From assembly GCA_000702685.1 (NCBI GenBank), contig JNJD01000001.1, positions 1 to 64,000 on the forward strand: a stretch of DNA of 64,000 bases. Direction: 5' to 3'. Within the stretch, counting starts at the first letter, position 1. Each line of letters opens with the position of its first letter. Position numbers and translations under genes: made by a program. The notes beneath the pieces were generated by a model that was not told where the DNA came from, made no database searches, and saw nothing but the letters and a program-made list of their open reading frames with translations. This document shows, piece by piece, positions 1-7,323 of the stretch. The DNA comes from Lachnospiraceae bacterium AC2028 (GTDB lineage: Bacteria; Bacillota; Clostridia; Lachnospirales; Lachnospiraceae).

Positions 1-279
1 TATCAACACGCTTACTACAGAACTGAACTCCAAAAGCACGGCATAACACAGTCCATGTCGCGAAAAGGAAATTGCTATGACAACTGCATTATGGAAACGT
101 TCTTTGGCAGGTTAAAGAATGAGATGTACTATGGCTATGAGAAAGAATACAAATCTTTTGGAGAGTTCAAAAAGGCCGTTGAAAAATATATATACTACTA
201 CAACAACGAAAGAATCCAAGCAAAAACAAAATGGATGCCCCCTGTAAAGTACAGGGAAGCATCCATGTGTTCCGCCTAA
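1..279 (+). CDS. IS3-family (IS150-like) transposase, C-terminal fragment
   Basis: The reading frame is open from base 1, so this is the last 92 codons of a transposase cut by the window edge; the first ATG at 55 is internal. The fragment has the C-terminal part of the rve/DDE integrase core: the SRKGNCYDN stretch followed by METFFGRLKNE, which holds the catalytic Glu of the DDE triad in IS3 OrfB proteins. It then has the usual Y-rich tail (IYYYNNERIQ, then KWMPPVKYR) that closes this family. The first two catalytic Asp residues would lie outside the window. The protein would cut and join IS ends. Whether the whole element is intact cannot be judged from here. Confidence 0.93.
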   Translation, partial: YQHAYYRTELQKHGITQSMSRKGNCYDNCIMETFFGRLKNEMYYGYEKEYKSFGEFKKAVEKYIYYYNNERIQAKTKWMPPVKYREASMCSA

Positions 280-293
280 ATCATAAATCAATG

Positions 294-318
294 TGTCCAG
301 GATTCTGGGTACATATCA
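294..318 (+). repeat. Probable right terminal inverted repeat of the IS3-family element
   Basis: Fifteen bases after the transposase stop there is a TGTCCA...GGG-TACA...TCA arrangement, which matches the general form of right ends in the IS150 group (TGTCCA, a short A/T-rich gap, GGG, ending in CA). The left end is outside the window, so the match cannot be confirmed by pairing. If correct, the element ends about 28 bp from the stop codon of the radical SAM gene at 346. Confidence 0.5.
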
Positions 319-345
319 TCTGTCCGGGGGGGTTCTGTTTGTGGT

Positions 346-1407
346 CTATAAAAATTCTTCGGCAAATCTTTTGGGATCCATTTCGTACAGTTCTTCGCCG
401 AGGGCATCACTTATCTCAATAAGCATTCTCTCGTATGTACACTGAAGAGGTGATACTTCGTTTTCATTTCCGGTGTTCATCCTGTTCGCACATCCGCAGG
501 AATTGGTGCAGCGCTTTACAAGATCGCAGTCTATGCATGTGGCAGGGGTTGAAGCTCTCTTCGAGATCTCGATCAGTTTTTCATCGTTGACCCCGTCATA
601 TACATTGCCGAGCAGATAATCCGGGTCACCTATGAATGAAGTACAGGGATACAGCTCTCCGGCAGGTGTGACCGGCATCTGTCTGACTCCGAGATGACAC
701 TTCTCGGACGGATTCTTATCCCTGATGCATTCACCTATCTTGGAATAGATGGGACCCACAAAGATCTTATCGCCCTTTATGAAAAGTTCCCTGATATAAT
801 CACAGGTCTGTTTAAGCTGCTCTCTTAAAGCATCGAGATCTTCGTCCGTCCAGTTGACCTTTTTTCCGTAAGCGATAACCAGGGAAATATGCTTAAATCC
901 AAGTTCATGAAGATATCTGACTGACTCGGCGTAATAAGGTACCGCCTGCGGAGCGATCGTTGCAAGCGCGGTCGCATCCGGCATGTATTTCAGAAGAAGC
1001 TTTGCCTTCTCCTCAACAACGGATGAAGTGGGACTTCCGCCCACGAATACCCTGCAGATATCCTGTGCCTTTCCGTCAAAAGAAAGACCTATTCCCATCT
1101 TCGCCTTAACTGCACGCTTAAGAAATTCCTCATCAAGGAGGGAGCCGTTTGTGGTCATCTTACAGTCAAATCTCATGCCCGTCTCTTTGACCTTATCCTC
1201 ACAGTAGTCCAGCGCTTTATAGATAAGATCCTTTTTCAAAAGCGGTTCCCCGCCAAAAAAGCACAGTCCCGCTCTGAGACCCTTTGAAAAAGCCAGATCA
1301 CATGCCTTTAAAAGAACTTCTTCCGACATGTCCGTCGCACATTTCTCGCGAAGACAGTAGGCACAGTCCATGTTGCAGTTTTCGGTAAGATGTAATGTAA
1401 AATTCAT
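346..1407 (-). CDS. Radical SAM/SPASM enzyme, probable peptide maturase
   Basis: A 353-residue protein of the radical SAM superfamily. The 4Fe-4S/SAM motif CxxxCxxC starts very early (C11, C15, C18), and FFGGEPLL follows near residue 50. The C-terminal part is a full SPASM domain: a Cys in YPCTSF, the LGNVYDG segment, then CIDC, CTNSCGC and a last Cys near residue 325, enough ligands for auxiliary clusters. This layout is typical of peptide and sulfatase maturases. It lies 34 bp downstream of a small lipoprotein gene on the same strand, which is the best candidate substrate. An anaerobic sulfatase-maturase role is less likely because no sulfatase is in view. The exact chemistry is unknown. 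Confidence 0.85.
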   Translation of the reverse strand: MNFTLHLTENCNMDCAYCLREKCATDMSEEVLLKACDLAFSKGLRAGLCFFGGEPLLKKDLIYKALDYCEDKVKETGMRFDCKMTTNGSLLDEEFLKRAVKAKMGIGLSFDGKAQDICRVFVGGSPTSSVVEEKAKLLLKYMPDATALATIAPQAVPYYAESVRYLHELGFKHISLVIAYGKKVNWTDEDLDALREQLKQTCDYIRELFIKGDKIFVGPIYSKIGECIRDKNPSEKCHLGVRQMPVTPAGELYPCTSFIGDPDYLLGNVYDGVNDEKLIEISKRASTPATCIDCDLVKRCTNSCGCANRMNTGNENEVSPLQCTYERMLIEISDALGEELYEMDPKRFAEEFL

Positions 1408-1441
1408 AAAATTGCACTTCCCGGGACTCAGTCAGCTATTT

Positions 1442-1834
1442 TCAGGGCTCATACACGGGAGCGCCACCGTCAAGAACAAGATGGTCAAAAGGCTCATAAT
1501 ACGCAATCGCTTCCTGCTCCTCCGGTTCGCCAATATCCGTGATATCGTCCTTATCTTCAGAATCTTCAATACACAGCGATACATCTCCGTCAGGTTGAAC
1601 CTTCCCTGCATCCGGATCGGTATAAATTTCAAATCCGCCGGCATAGTCAATGCTCGGACCGACCGGTTCGGCAATGTCACCCGACAGCGTAAGTTCCTGC
1701 TCCTCCGGAGCACCCAGTGTTGTTGCGCCTTCAAGCTGAGAACCGCATCCGGTAACCGTAACGGCTACCATAGCTGCAGCAAGTGCTACTGCATAACCGG
1801 GTTTCTTATATCCTTCTGCTTTTGTAATCTTCAT
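1442..1834 (-). CDS. Small lipoprotein, candidate substrate of the adjacent radical SAM enzyme
   Basis: A 130-residue acidic protein. I chose the ATG at 1834 because a GGAGGG ribosome site sits just upstream; an in-frame start at 1876 has none. The N-terminus is a lipoprotein signal peptide with the lipobox Cys at about residue 30 (VTGC). The mature part is rich in Glu, Asp and Gly and contains two near copies of G-x-P-E-E-Q-E (GAPEEQELTL and GEPEEQEAIAY). It ends in GGAPVYEP. There is one further Cys. I recognise no named family. Its position directly before a SPASM-type radical SAM gene suggests that it is modified, but that is inference. Confidence 0.72.
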   Translation of the reverse strand: MKITKAEGYKKPGYAVALAAAMVAVTVTGCGSQLEGATTLGAPEEQELTLSGDIAEPVGPSIDYAGGFEIYTDPDAGKVQPDGDVSLCIEDSEDKDDITDIGEPEEQEAIAYYEPFDHLVLDGGAPVYEP

Positions 1835-1930
1835 AATTTTGCCCTCCCTTAGGCCTCTTACCCTAATAGACGGCAAAGCTCAACCTCAGGTCACAATTAT
1901 TATAATATATTTCACAACAAATAAAAAAAG

Positions 1931-2061
1931 GTCCGGTGGACCCGGATGCGGAAGGCGGGGCGCATGACGTCCGGTGGACGTCAGAATTGCGCCGACCGAG
2001 GGGCACTCCCCAGTGCCCCGAGATAGAACCCGCACGGGTTCAACGGACCCGTTGCGGGTTC
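1931..2061. repeat. Hairpin-dense, GC-rich non-coding patch beside tRNA-Leu
   Basis: This stretch is much richer in G+C than its surroundings and is packed with perfect inverted repeats: 1931-1941, 1966-1982 (7-bp arms), 2000-2019 (8-bp arms), 2026-2041 (7-bp arms) and 2041-2054 (6-bp arms), with a further outer pairing of 2026-2034 with 2053-2061. Bases 1944-1959 repeat 16 bases of the tRNA-Leu 3' end (2104-2119), and 2026-2036 repeats part of its T-arm. No convincing gene is present. It may be a tRNA-derived remnant or a small structured element. Confidence 0.6.
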
Positions 2062-2096
2062 AAAACAAAAACCCCTAGGCATCTGCCTAGGGGTTT
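2061..2096 (-). terminator. Intrinsic terminator of tRNA-Leu
   Basis: A perfect 13-bp stem (2069-2081 with 2084-2096) and a 2-base loop, followed on the minus strand by TTTTGTTTTG. It begins 11 bp after the 3' end of the tRNA. Confidence 0.9.
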
Positions 2097-2106
2097 CTGT
2101 TTTGGA

Positions 2107-2190
2107 TGCGGAAGGCGGGACTTGAACCCGCACGACCTAACAGCCACAAGAACCTTAATCTTGCTTGTCTACCAATTCCAACACTTCCGC
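2107..2190 (-). tRNA. tRNA-Leu (anticodon AAG)
   Basis: An 84-nt class II tRNA. The acceptor arms GCGGAAG and CTTCCGC pair, there is an expanded variable arm, and the T-arm contains GGTTCAAGTCC. The anticodon stem CAAGA/TCTTG encloses the loop TTAAGGT, giving anticodon AAG, which reads CUU/CUC leucine codons. The discriminator base is A; CCA is not encoded directly after it. It has its own promoter and terminator, so it is a single-gene transcription unit. Confidence 0.93.
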
Positions 2191-2201
2191 GAACAGTAGA
2201 T

Positions 2202-2230
2202 AATTTATCAGAAATACACCTACTTGTCAA
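2202..2230 (-). promoter_or_regulatory. SigmaA promoter of tRNA-Leu
   Basis: On the minus strand there is TTGACA (2225-2230), a 17-base spacer and TAAATT (2202-2207) preceded by TG, an extended -10. The tRNA 5' end lies about 11 bp downstream. Confidence 0.85.
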
Positions 2231-2297
2231 CAAAATCTTTATTATTTTTTTCAGTTGTGCGGCCCTCTTCACAGAGTCCGCATTATTACTGTATTTC

Positions 2298-3290
2298 TCA
2301 GATGAGGGGTTTGATGTCTGACGGTCTTTTTATGACCTTCAGCTGCCCGAGAACGATGATCACCACGCAGGCAACAGCGAGTATGATGACCGCAAATGCG
2401 GTACCTTCTACGCCGAATCCGACATTGTAGAAGAATGAATCACGTGCATTCGATGCATCGAGCTTAAAGATCGAATAAGGGAATACCTGTCCGCTGTTTG
2501 GAAGTCCGAAAATGATGCTCTGACAGAAATTCCAGCCGGCATGTCCCGCCATTGCAAATGCCATGCTGTCCGTGTAATAAATGATCAGCGAGAACATGAT
2601 GCCGCAGAGGAACACATTCAAAAGCGACAGCACGGTCACTCCGGGATTCATGACGTGTATAAGTGCAAAAAGAAGTGCGTTCGAAACTGTAGCAACTATG
2701 GGATTGTAGGTTTTCTCCACTCTTCTGTAGATAAATCCCCTGCATATAAGCTCTTCAGCTCCCGACTGAATGAATACGGCGAAGAACAAAAAGATCAGCG
2801 GTGCGATCTCAAAACAGTCAAAGCTTAAGAATATATCCCCGTTATGCTTCGCCAAAAGAATGCATATGAAGTTCATTCCGCCGATAAAAACAAGTCCGAG
2901 GATCCATCCTAAACACGCTGTTGGTGTGATCCTGCCTATGATCTTACGCAGAAAAGGCCATTCCTCTCTGAAACCGCGGATAAAGATAAATACGGCCGCC
3001 CATATTCCGATAAAACCAAGATATGTTACCGCAGTGACGATGACGGGATGATCATCATTCAGGTATCCCATCATACCAAGCGGTATCTGTAACAGGAGCT
3101 GTCCGACCATCGATCCGACCACCATAAGCATATAGCCTATGAACCAGGACGTGATGACACCTCCCGCCAGCTTTTTCATAAGCGGGCTCATCTCCTTTTT
3201 GGCGTGAACATTTTTCGCAGGAGCTCCTGCATTATTATCCGAAGTCGCCTGAGCCTCCGCATTTATATCTATCTTTTCTTCTTCGCTCAT
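2298..3290 (-). CDS. CPBP-family intramembrane metalloprotease (CAAX protease-like)
   Basis: A 330-residue polytopic membrane protein of the CPBP/Abi family. After a charged cytosolic N-terminus of about 40 residues come several hydrophobic helices. The conserved motif 1 EELICRGFIYRR (EExxxR, near residue 180) and the FALIHVMN segment (HxxxN) supply the presumed metal-binding and catalytic residues. A later histidine in AGHAGWNF also fits the family. Bacterial members cleave within or near membranes and some give immunity to self-made bacteriocins; the substrate here is unknown. GGAG stands 7 bases before the ATG. It is the last protein gene before the tRNA and stands 63 bp downstream of the neighbouring membrane-protein gene. 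Confidence 0.85.
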   Translation of the reverse strand: MSEEEKIDINAEAQATSDNNAGAPAKNVHAKKEMSPLMKKLAGGVITSWFIGYMLMVVGSMVGQLLLQIPLGMMGYLNDDHPVIVTAVTYLGFIGIWAAVFIFIRGFREEWPFLRKIIGRITPTACLGWILGLVFIGGMNFICILLAKHNGDIFLSFDCFEIAPLIFLFFAVFIQSGAEELICRGFIYRRVEKTYNPIVATVSNALLFALIHVMNPGVTVLSLLNVFLCGIMFSLIIYYTDSMAFAMAGHAGWNFCQSIIFGLPNSGQVFPYSIFKLDASNARDSFFYNVGFGVEGTAFAVIILAVACVVIIVLGQLKVIKRPSDIKPLI

Positions 3291-3353
3291 TTAAAACTCC
3301 TTCACAAGAAATGCAATTCATAAATTACGGGACCCGTCCGGATCCCATAAGAT

Positions 3354-4046
3354 TTATCTGACTATAAGTGTAAGTCCCTTTGCCCACATGGCGGCAAACA
3401 GAAGCATCTCCGCCCACAGCACCATGACCTGCGGTTTTCGCTCCTCCAACAGTCTCATCCTGCTCCAGCAGTCGGAAATGATGATGACGAAGACAAGCGC
3501 GATACCGTATTTGAACAGATTGACGGTTCCCTCGAATACATAGAGAAGAAGCGCCATGACAACTGCCGTGACCAAAAGAATGCGGTACCACTTCGGGAAT
3601 TTGTCGTGTATCGTCGCACCGAGCATAAGAAGTGCCATGGGAAGAAGTATTCTCATATATTCCGATACATCGGATGCCCACAGAACGATCGATCCCTGCC
3701 ACTTCGCGCTGAAGCTGTGATCCCTTATGTGGAATGTATATGACAGATCAGCAAGCCTTGAAAGATAGCTGAGCTTCAGATGCGGCACAAAAGCTATATA
3801 AAGGATAAGGAAGCGTACATAAGAGCCGATAGTCCTTGATCCTGTGATATAAGCGGTTATAAGGGTCACTATCGCAAAAAGGAATGCTCCTTTCAGTCCG
3901 CCCACAAGGCTGAAAGCCTTCTCATCACTTCCGAACTGGTAGAATTTCAGAATGAAACTCAGGACCATGACGGAATTCATGACCGGGATCCAGAACCTTG
4001 CAAACAGTTCCTTAGGTATTTCTTTTTCAAGTGAAGGTAATTTCAT
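3354..4046 (-). CDS. Multi-pass membrane protein of unknown function
   Basis: About 230 residues with five or six hydrophobic helices and no recognised motif. The ATG at 4046 overlaps the TGA of the upstream membrane-protein gene (ATGA), so the two are translationally coupled; a GTG one codon earlier is the alternative start. A loop with HIRDHSFSAKWQGS lies between two helices around residues 125-140. The coupling suggests that both proteins work in one complex, perhaps for transport or cell-envelope polymer synthesis, but nothing in the sequence shows a reaction. Confidence 0.6.
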   Translation of the reverse strand: MKLPSLEKEIPKELFARFWIPVMNSVMVLSFILKFYQFGSDEKAFSLVGGLKGAFLFAIVTLITAYITGSRTIGSYVRFLILYIAFVPHLKLSYLSRLADLSYTFHIRDHSFSAKWQGSIVLWASDVSEYMRILLPMALLMLGATIHDKFPKWYRILLVTAVVMALLLYVFEGTVNLFKYGIALVFVIIISDCWSRMRLLEERKPQVMVLWAEMLLFAAMWAKGLTLIVR

Positions 4047-5140
4047 CACTCTACTCCAAGCTGCGTTTCAAGAATAACGAACACATCGTACAAAAGTGCT
4101 ATCGAGCAAAGCACATATGCATAGATCCTGTATCTTTCCATGATCTGGTTAAGGGAATAAAAGAGAGAAACAAATGTCGATATTCCCAGAAGCATAGTGC
4201 ATAAAAGGACTGCGTTCGGTGCGATCGGAAGTACAAGCACACAGAACAGTGAAAGTCCCACGCTTATCATCATGACCGCACACAGAAGGTACTGTGAGGG
4301 CTTGAGCTTTCCGCCCATCTTAAGGAAGATTGCAAGCACGAGGAGTGCCAGGACAACCGAAGGATAAACATCCGCGCCGATATAATCGGTGAACATTACG
4401 GAGCCCTTGGTATAGTTGCCGGGGCAGACCATATACAGGATCACACCCACACAGGAGAAAAAGAGGGCAAGTATGAGTCCTCCGTTTTTTTCGATCTTCT
4501 GTATATAGATACGGTAAAGTATCACAAGTCCGAGTGCGCAGGCACAGATGATTCCGTATGAAGGAGCCCATGCTCCTGCGATAAGTCCTGTAACGGCCAT
4601 CGTGACTATGCGTCCCGCACCGAGCTTTTTGTATTTTCCGGGATTGTCCACCATCGAAGCGAGAATGTTCAGAACGATGAGCATCAGGATGGACGGATAA
4701 AAGAAATTAACGGCGCCGAACTGCCTGAAATACGAATTGTTCCAGTCGGCGTTGAGTGCGATCATAAGAAGAAATGCATATACGGAAAAAAAGATCCTCT
4801 GATGGGAAGCTTTGGACTGAGCAAAAAGAAGGTATGCGCATCCGATCATCATGAGCATGTTGATGATATCCGCTACATAACCGCCTGCCATAAGGATCAT
4901 CTGTAGAATGAATCCCGCGACAAGGCTTCCGCCCTTCCAGAAATAGATACATCCGATACTGGTGGTGATATCGCTGAAGCTTGCAAGAGGCTCACCCGTG
5001 ACAAGATTGTTGGCATAATAAAGATCCTCCAGCATGAAGGGAACCTTCATCTGCTGAAGAAAGATTATAGTGACCATCGACAGGAAAGCAATGGTCAGAA
5101 GTATCTTTATCACATTAGGTGTGCGTATCTCTTTTTTCAT
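4046..5140 (-). CDS. Polytopic membrane protein, possibly DUF6056/glycosyltransferase-C-like
   Basis: 364 residues with about ten hydrophobic helices. After the first helix comes an acidic pair in a loop (MLEDLYYANN), followed by an aromatic loop with YFWKGG. That pattern resembles the first extracytoplasmic loop of GT-C-type or DUF6056 membrane proteins, where an acidic pair sits just after helix 1. The assignment rests on this layout only and is weak. Its promoter lies at 5192-5220 and its transcript would start with a strong hairpin. The next gene is coupled by a 3-base overlap. Confidence 0.6.
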   Translation of the reverse strand: MKKEIRTPNVIKILLTIAFLSMVTIIFLQQMKVPFMLEDLYYANNLVTGEPLASFSDITTSIGCIYFWKGGSLVAGFILQMILMAGGYVADIINMLMMIGCAYLLFAQSKASHQRIFFSVYAFLLMIALNADWNNSYFRQFGAVNFFYPSILMLIVLNILASMVDNPGKYKKLGAGRIVTMAVTGLIAGAWAPSYGIICACALGLVILYRIYIQKIEKNGGLILALFFSCVGVILYMVCPGNYTKGSVMFTDYIGADVYPSVVLALLVLAIFLKMGGKLKPSQYLLCAVMMISVGLSLFCVLVLPIAPNAVLLCTMLLGISTFVSLFYSLNQIMERYRIYAYVLCSIALLYDVFVILETQLGVE

Positions 5141-5153
5141 AAAAACTAACTCT

Positions 5154-5186
5154 TAAAAACAGGCTCGTCCTTAAAAGGATGAGCCT
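5154..5186 (-). terminator. Hairpin with U-tract after the kdgK gene (terminator and/or 5' leader hairpin)
   Basis: Stem 5161-5172 with 5175-5186 (one G-T pair) followed on the minus strand by TGTTTTTAAG. It would end the eda-kdgK transcript. It also falls at about +1 of the promoter at 5192-5220, so the same hairpin forms the first bases of the downstream mRNA. Confidence 0.75.
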
Positions 5187-5191
5187 TGTAA

Positions 5192-5220
5192 ATTATATTT
5201 CCTGTAACGATTAATGTCAA
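5192..5220 (-). promoter_or_regulatory. Consensus SigmaA promoter for the two membrane-protein genes
   Basis: Full consensus TTGACA (5215-5220), a 17-base spacer and TATAAT (5192-5197) on the minus strand, directly after the kdgK stop codon. The predicted start is near 5185, at the first base of the hairpin at 5161-5186. Confidence 0.85.
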
Positions 5221-5221
5221 A

Positions 5222-6253
5222 TTATCTCTGCACTCTTCCGGATGCGTCTCCGCCCGCCAGAGTTTCGACTTCTTTGCGGGTTACAAGGTTGAAATCTCCG
5301 GGGATCGTATGCTTGAGAGCCGATGCGGCAACACCGTATTCGAGGGCGGATTTGAAATCCTTACCGTCGAGAAGTCCGCAGATGACACCGGCTGCAAAAG
5401 AGTCTCCTCCGCCGACCCTGTCGACGATCGGATGAAGCGAGTATTCCTTGGAATGATAGAACTCCTTCGTATCTCTCGAATAAATGCACGCACTCCATCC
5501 GTTATCGGATGCACTGCGGCTTACCCTGAGTGAAGAGATGCAGTATTCGAAATTATGATCGGCTGTCATCTGTTCGAAGATGCTCTTATACCCTGCAAGT
5601 TCAAGTTCTCCGCTGGTAACGTCCGTATTTCCGGGCTTGTATCCCAGAACAAGATTGGCATCCTCTTCGTTGCCGATGCAGACGTCCACATACTGCATGA
5701 GATTCTTCATTACCTTCTGAGCCTTTTCGGAGCTCCAGAGCTTCTTTCTGAAATTAAGATCGCATGAAACCTTTACTCCGTGCTTCTTCGCAGCCTTGAG
5801 AGCTTCCTCGGTAAGGACTGCGGCACTGTCGGAAATTGCGGGAGTGATTCCGGTAAAGTGGAACCAGTCGGCGCCTTCGAAGATCTTATCGAAATCAAAA
5901 TCGGCAGCGGTTGCGGTAGAGATCGATGAATGAGCCCTGTCATAAACAACCTTGGAAGGCCTTACGCTGCTTCCGCTCTCGAGATAATATATTCCGAGCC
6001 TTTCTCCGCATCTGGCGATATTGTCCGTCTTTACGCCGTACTTTCTGAGAGCCGCTATGGCACAGTCTCCGAGTTCATTCTCGGGAAGTGCGGTGACGTA
6101 CTCCGCATCGTGACCGTAGTTGGCAAGAGAAACAGCAACATTGGCTTCTCCGCCGCCGTAATTGATATCGAATTCATCGGCCTGGATGAATTTCTCATTA
6201 TTGGGAGTGGAAAGGCGGAGCATGATCTCGCCCATCGTTACAACTTTAGCCAT
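5222..6253 (-). CDS. kdgK: 2-dehydro-3-deoxygluconokinase (KDG kinase, PfkB family)
   Basis: 343 residues of the PfkB/ribokinase fold. The N-terminal signature NYGGGEANVAVSLANYG (about residues 31-47) and the C-terminal DRVGGGDSFAAG, with its catalytic Asp, frame the protein. The substrate-loop region with IYYLESGSSVRPSKVVYDR is typical of KDG kinases rather than fructokinases. It phosphorylates 2-keto-3-deoxygluconate with ATP to KDPG in the cytosol. It lies 9 bp downstream of the KDPG aldolase gene, which uses its product, so the pair forms a two-step operon. A GAGGT site precedes the ATG. UxuA and UxuB, which make KDG, are 16-20 kb away on the same strand. Confidence 0.9.
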   Translation of the reverse strand: MAKVVTMGEIMLRLSTPNNEKFIQADEFDINYGGGEANVAVSLANYGHDAEYVTALPENELGDCAIAALRKYGVKTDNIARCGERLGIYYLESGSSVRPSKVVYDRAHSSISTATAADFDFDKIFEGADWFHFTGITPAISDSAAVLTEEALKAAKKHGVKVSCDLNFRKKLWSSEKAQKVMKNLMQYVDVCIGNEEDANLVLGYKPGNTDVTSGELELAGYKSIFEQMTADHNFEYCISSLRVSRSASDNGWSACIYSRDTKEFYHSKEYSLHPIVDRVGGGDSFAAGVICGLLDGKDFKSALEYGVAASALKHTIPGDFNLVTRKEVETLAGGDASGRVQR

Positions 6254-6262
6254 TTTATAACC

Positions 6263-7228
6263 TCACTTATTAACAAGATGGACGGCAAATCCGCCGATCT
6301 CTTCTTTCAGATAGATTGCTTTAAGCCTGCCCTTGTCATCGTATTTGGCACTGCTTTCATCGAATTCAGCGCCGAGCACGGAACTCATATAATTGACGGC
6401 CCTGTCGATGAAATTGGTCCTTATCGCGATGTGGCCTTTGCTTCCGAGTCCGGGAGCCTTCAGAAATTCAGCCGCCGTACCTGCAAATACGGACGAATTA
6501 CCGTCCTTTACAGGCATGCCGAAAAGGAATGCAAATCTCTCCGCAGCCTTCTTGGCTTCGTCTTCGGAATCGTTATTTACTCCGACATGAGCGATCTCGA
6601 AACCGAGCATTGTCTTGACTGCATCACGGGTCATTGTTTCGATCCTGTCGAATTCACCCTTTGCAATAAGGTCTGCGGGAACCATCCATGATCCTCCGCA
6701 TGCGATGACCTTGGGGAAATCCAGATAAGAAAGAAGGTTCTTCTCATTGATGCCGCCGGTGGGCATGAATTTCATATTCACATAGGGAGCCGCCATTGCC
6801 TTGATCTTGGCAAGTCCTCCGCTCTGCTCTGCGGGGAAGAACTTTACGACCTCAAGACCGAAATCCATTGCGGTATCGATCTCAGAAGGAGTATTGGTTC
6901 CGGGAGTTATGGGAATGTTTCTGTCCACGCAGTATTTGACGATCCTGGGATTAAGTCCGGGACTTACTATGAATTTAGCGCCCGCTTCGACCGCAGCATC
7001 AACCTGGGCGGTTGAAAGCACGGTTCCCGCTCCCACCGTCATCTCGGGATGAGCCTTGGACATAATCGCAATAGACTCCGCTGCGGCATCGGTCCTGAAT
7101 GTGACCTCGGCACAGGGAAGTCCTCCCTTACAAAGAGCATCCGCAAGCGGCGCGGCATCCTTCGCATCATCAAGTTTAACAACCGGTACTATACCGATCT
7201 TGCTTATTGTTTCAAGTACTGGTAACAT
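6263..7228 (-). CDS. eda: KDPG/KHG aldolase with a C-terminal VOC-like domain
   Basis: 321 residues, about 110 longer than ordinary Eda. Residues 1-210 are a class I aldolase: GAGTV near residue 70, KFFPAEQSGG with the Schiff-base lysine near residue 130, and MPTGGINEKN. It splits KDPG into pyruvate and glyceraldehyde-3-phosphate. The remaining 110 residues (FEIAHVGVNNDSEDEA onward, including GHIAIRTNFIDRAVNYM) look like a vicinal-oxygen-chelate (glyoxalase-like) fold. Fusions like this occur in Clostridia to my knowledge, but the added domain's role is not known. TTAGGAG precedes the ATG. It is the first gene of the eda-kdgK pair. Confidence 0.9.
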   Translation of the reverse strand: MLPVLETISKIGIVPVVKLDDAKDAAPLADALCKGGLPCAEVTFRTDAAAESIAIMSKAHPEMTVGAGTVLSTAQVDAAVEAGAKFIVSPGLNPRIVKYCVDRNIPITPGTNTPSEIDTAMDFGLEVVKFFPAEQSGGLAKIKAMAAPYVNMKFMPTGGINEKNLLSYLDFPKVIACGGSWMVPADLIAKGEFDRIETMTRDAVKTMLGFEIAHVGVNNDSEDEAKKAAERFAFLFGMPVKDGNSSVFAGTAAEFLKAPGLGSKGHIAIRTNFIDRAVNYMSSVLGAEFDESSAKYDDKGRLKAIYLKEEIGGFAVHLVNK

Positions 7229-7323
7229 ATCCGCTCCTAATCATGAATTTCCGGACTGTAAACGGTACATATATTTCGACACCGTCATGTCCGGATCACT
7301 AACTTGTATATTAGTATATCACT

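Noticed and set aside
346-1407. Assignment as anaerobic sulfatase-maturating enzyme
   Set aside because: No sulfatase nearby, and a small lipoprotein lies directly upstream; the SPASM domain alone does not decide.
1936-2199. Frame across the hairpin patch
   Set aside because: Palindromic non-coding sequence plus the tRNA; no start signal and no protein-like composition.
2106-2321. Plus-strand frame across the tRNA region
   Set aside because: It runs through tRNA-Leu and its promoter and has no ribosome site.
5930-6691. 253-codon plus-strand frame across the kdgK/eda junction
   Set aside because: Antisense to two well-supported enzyme genes.
7301-7322. AT-rich imperfect palindrome upstream of eda as a GntR operator
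   Set aside because: Only 10 of 12 core bases match and no second copy of the same sequence was found at the uxu genes.
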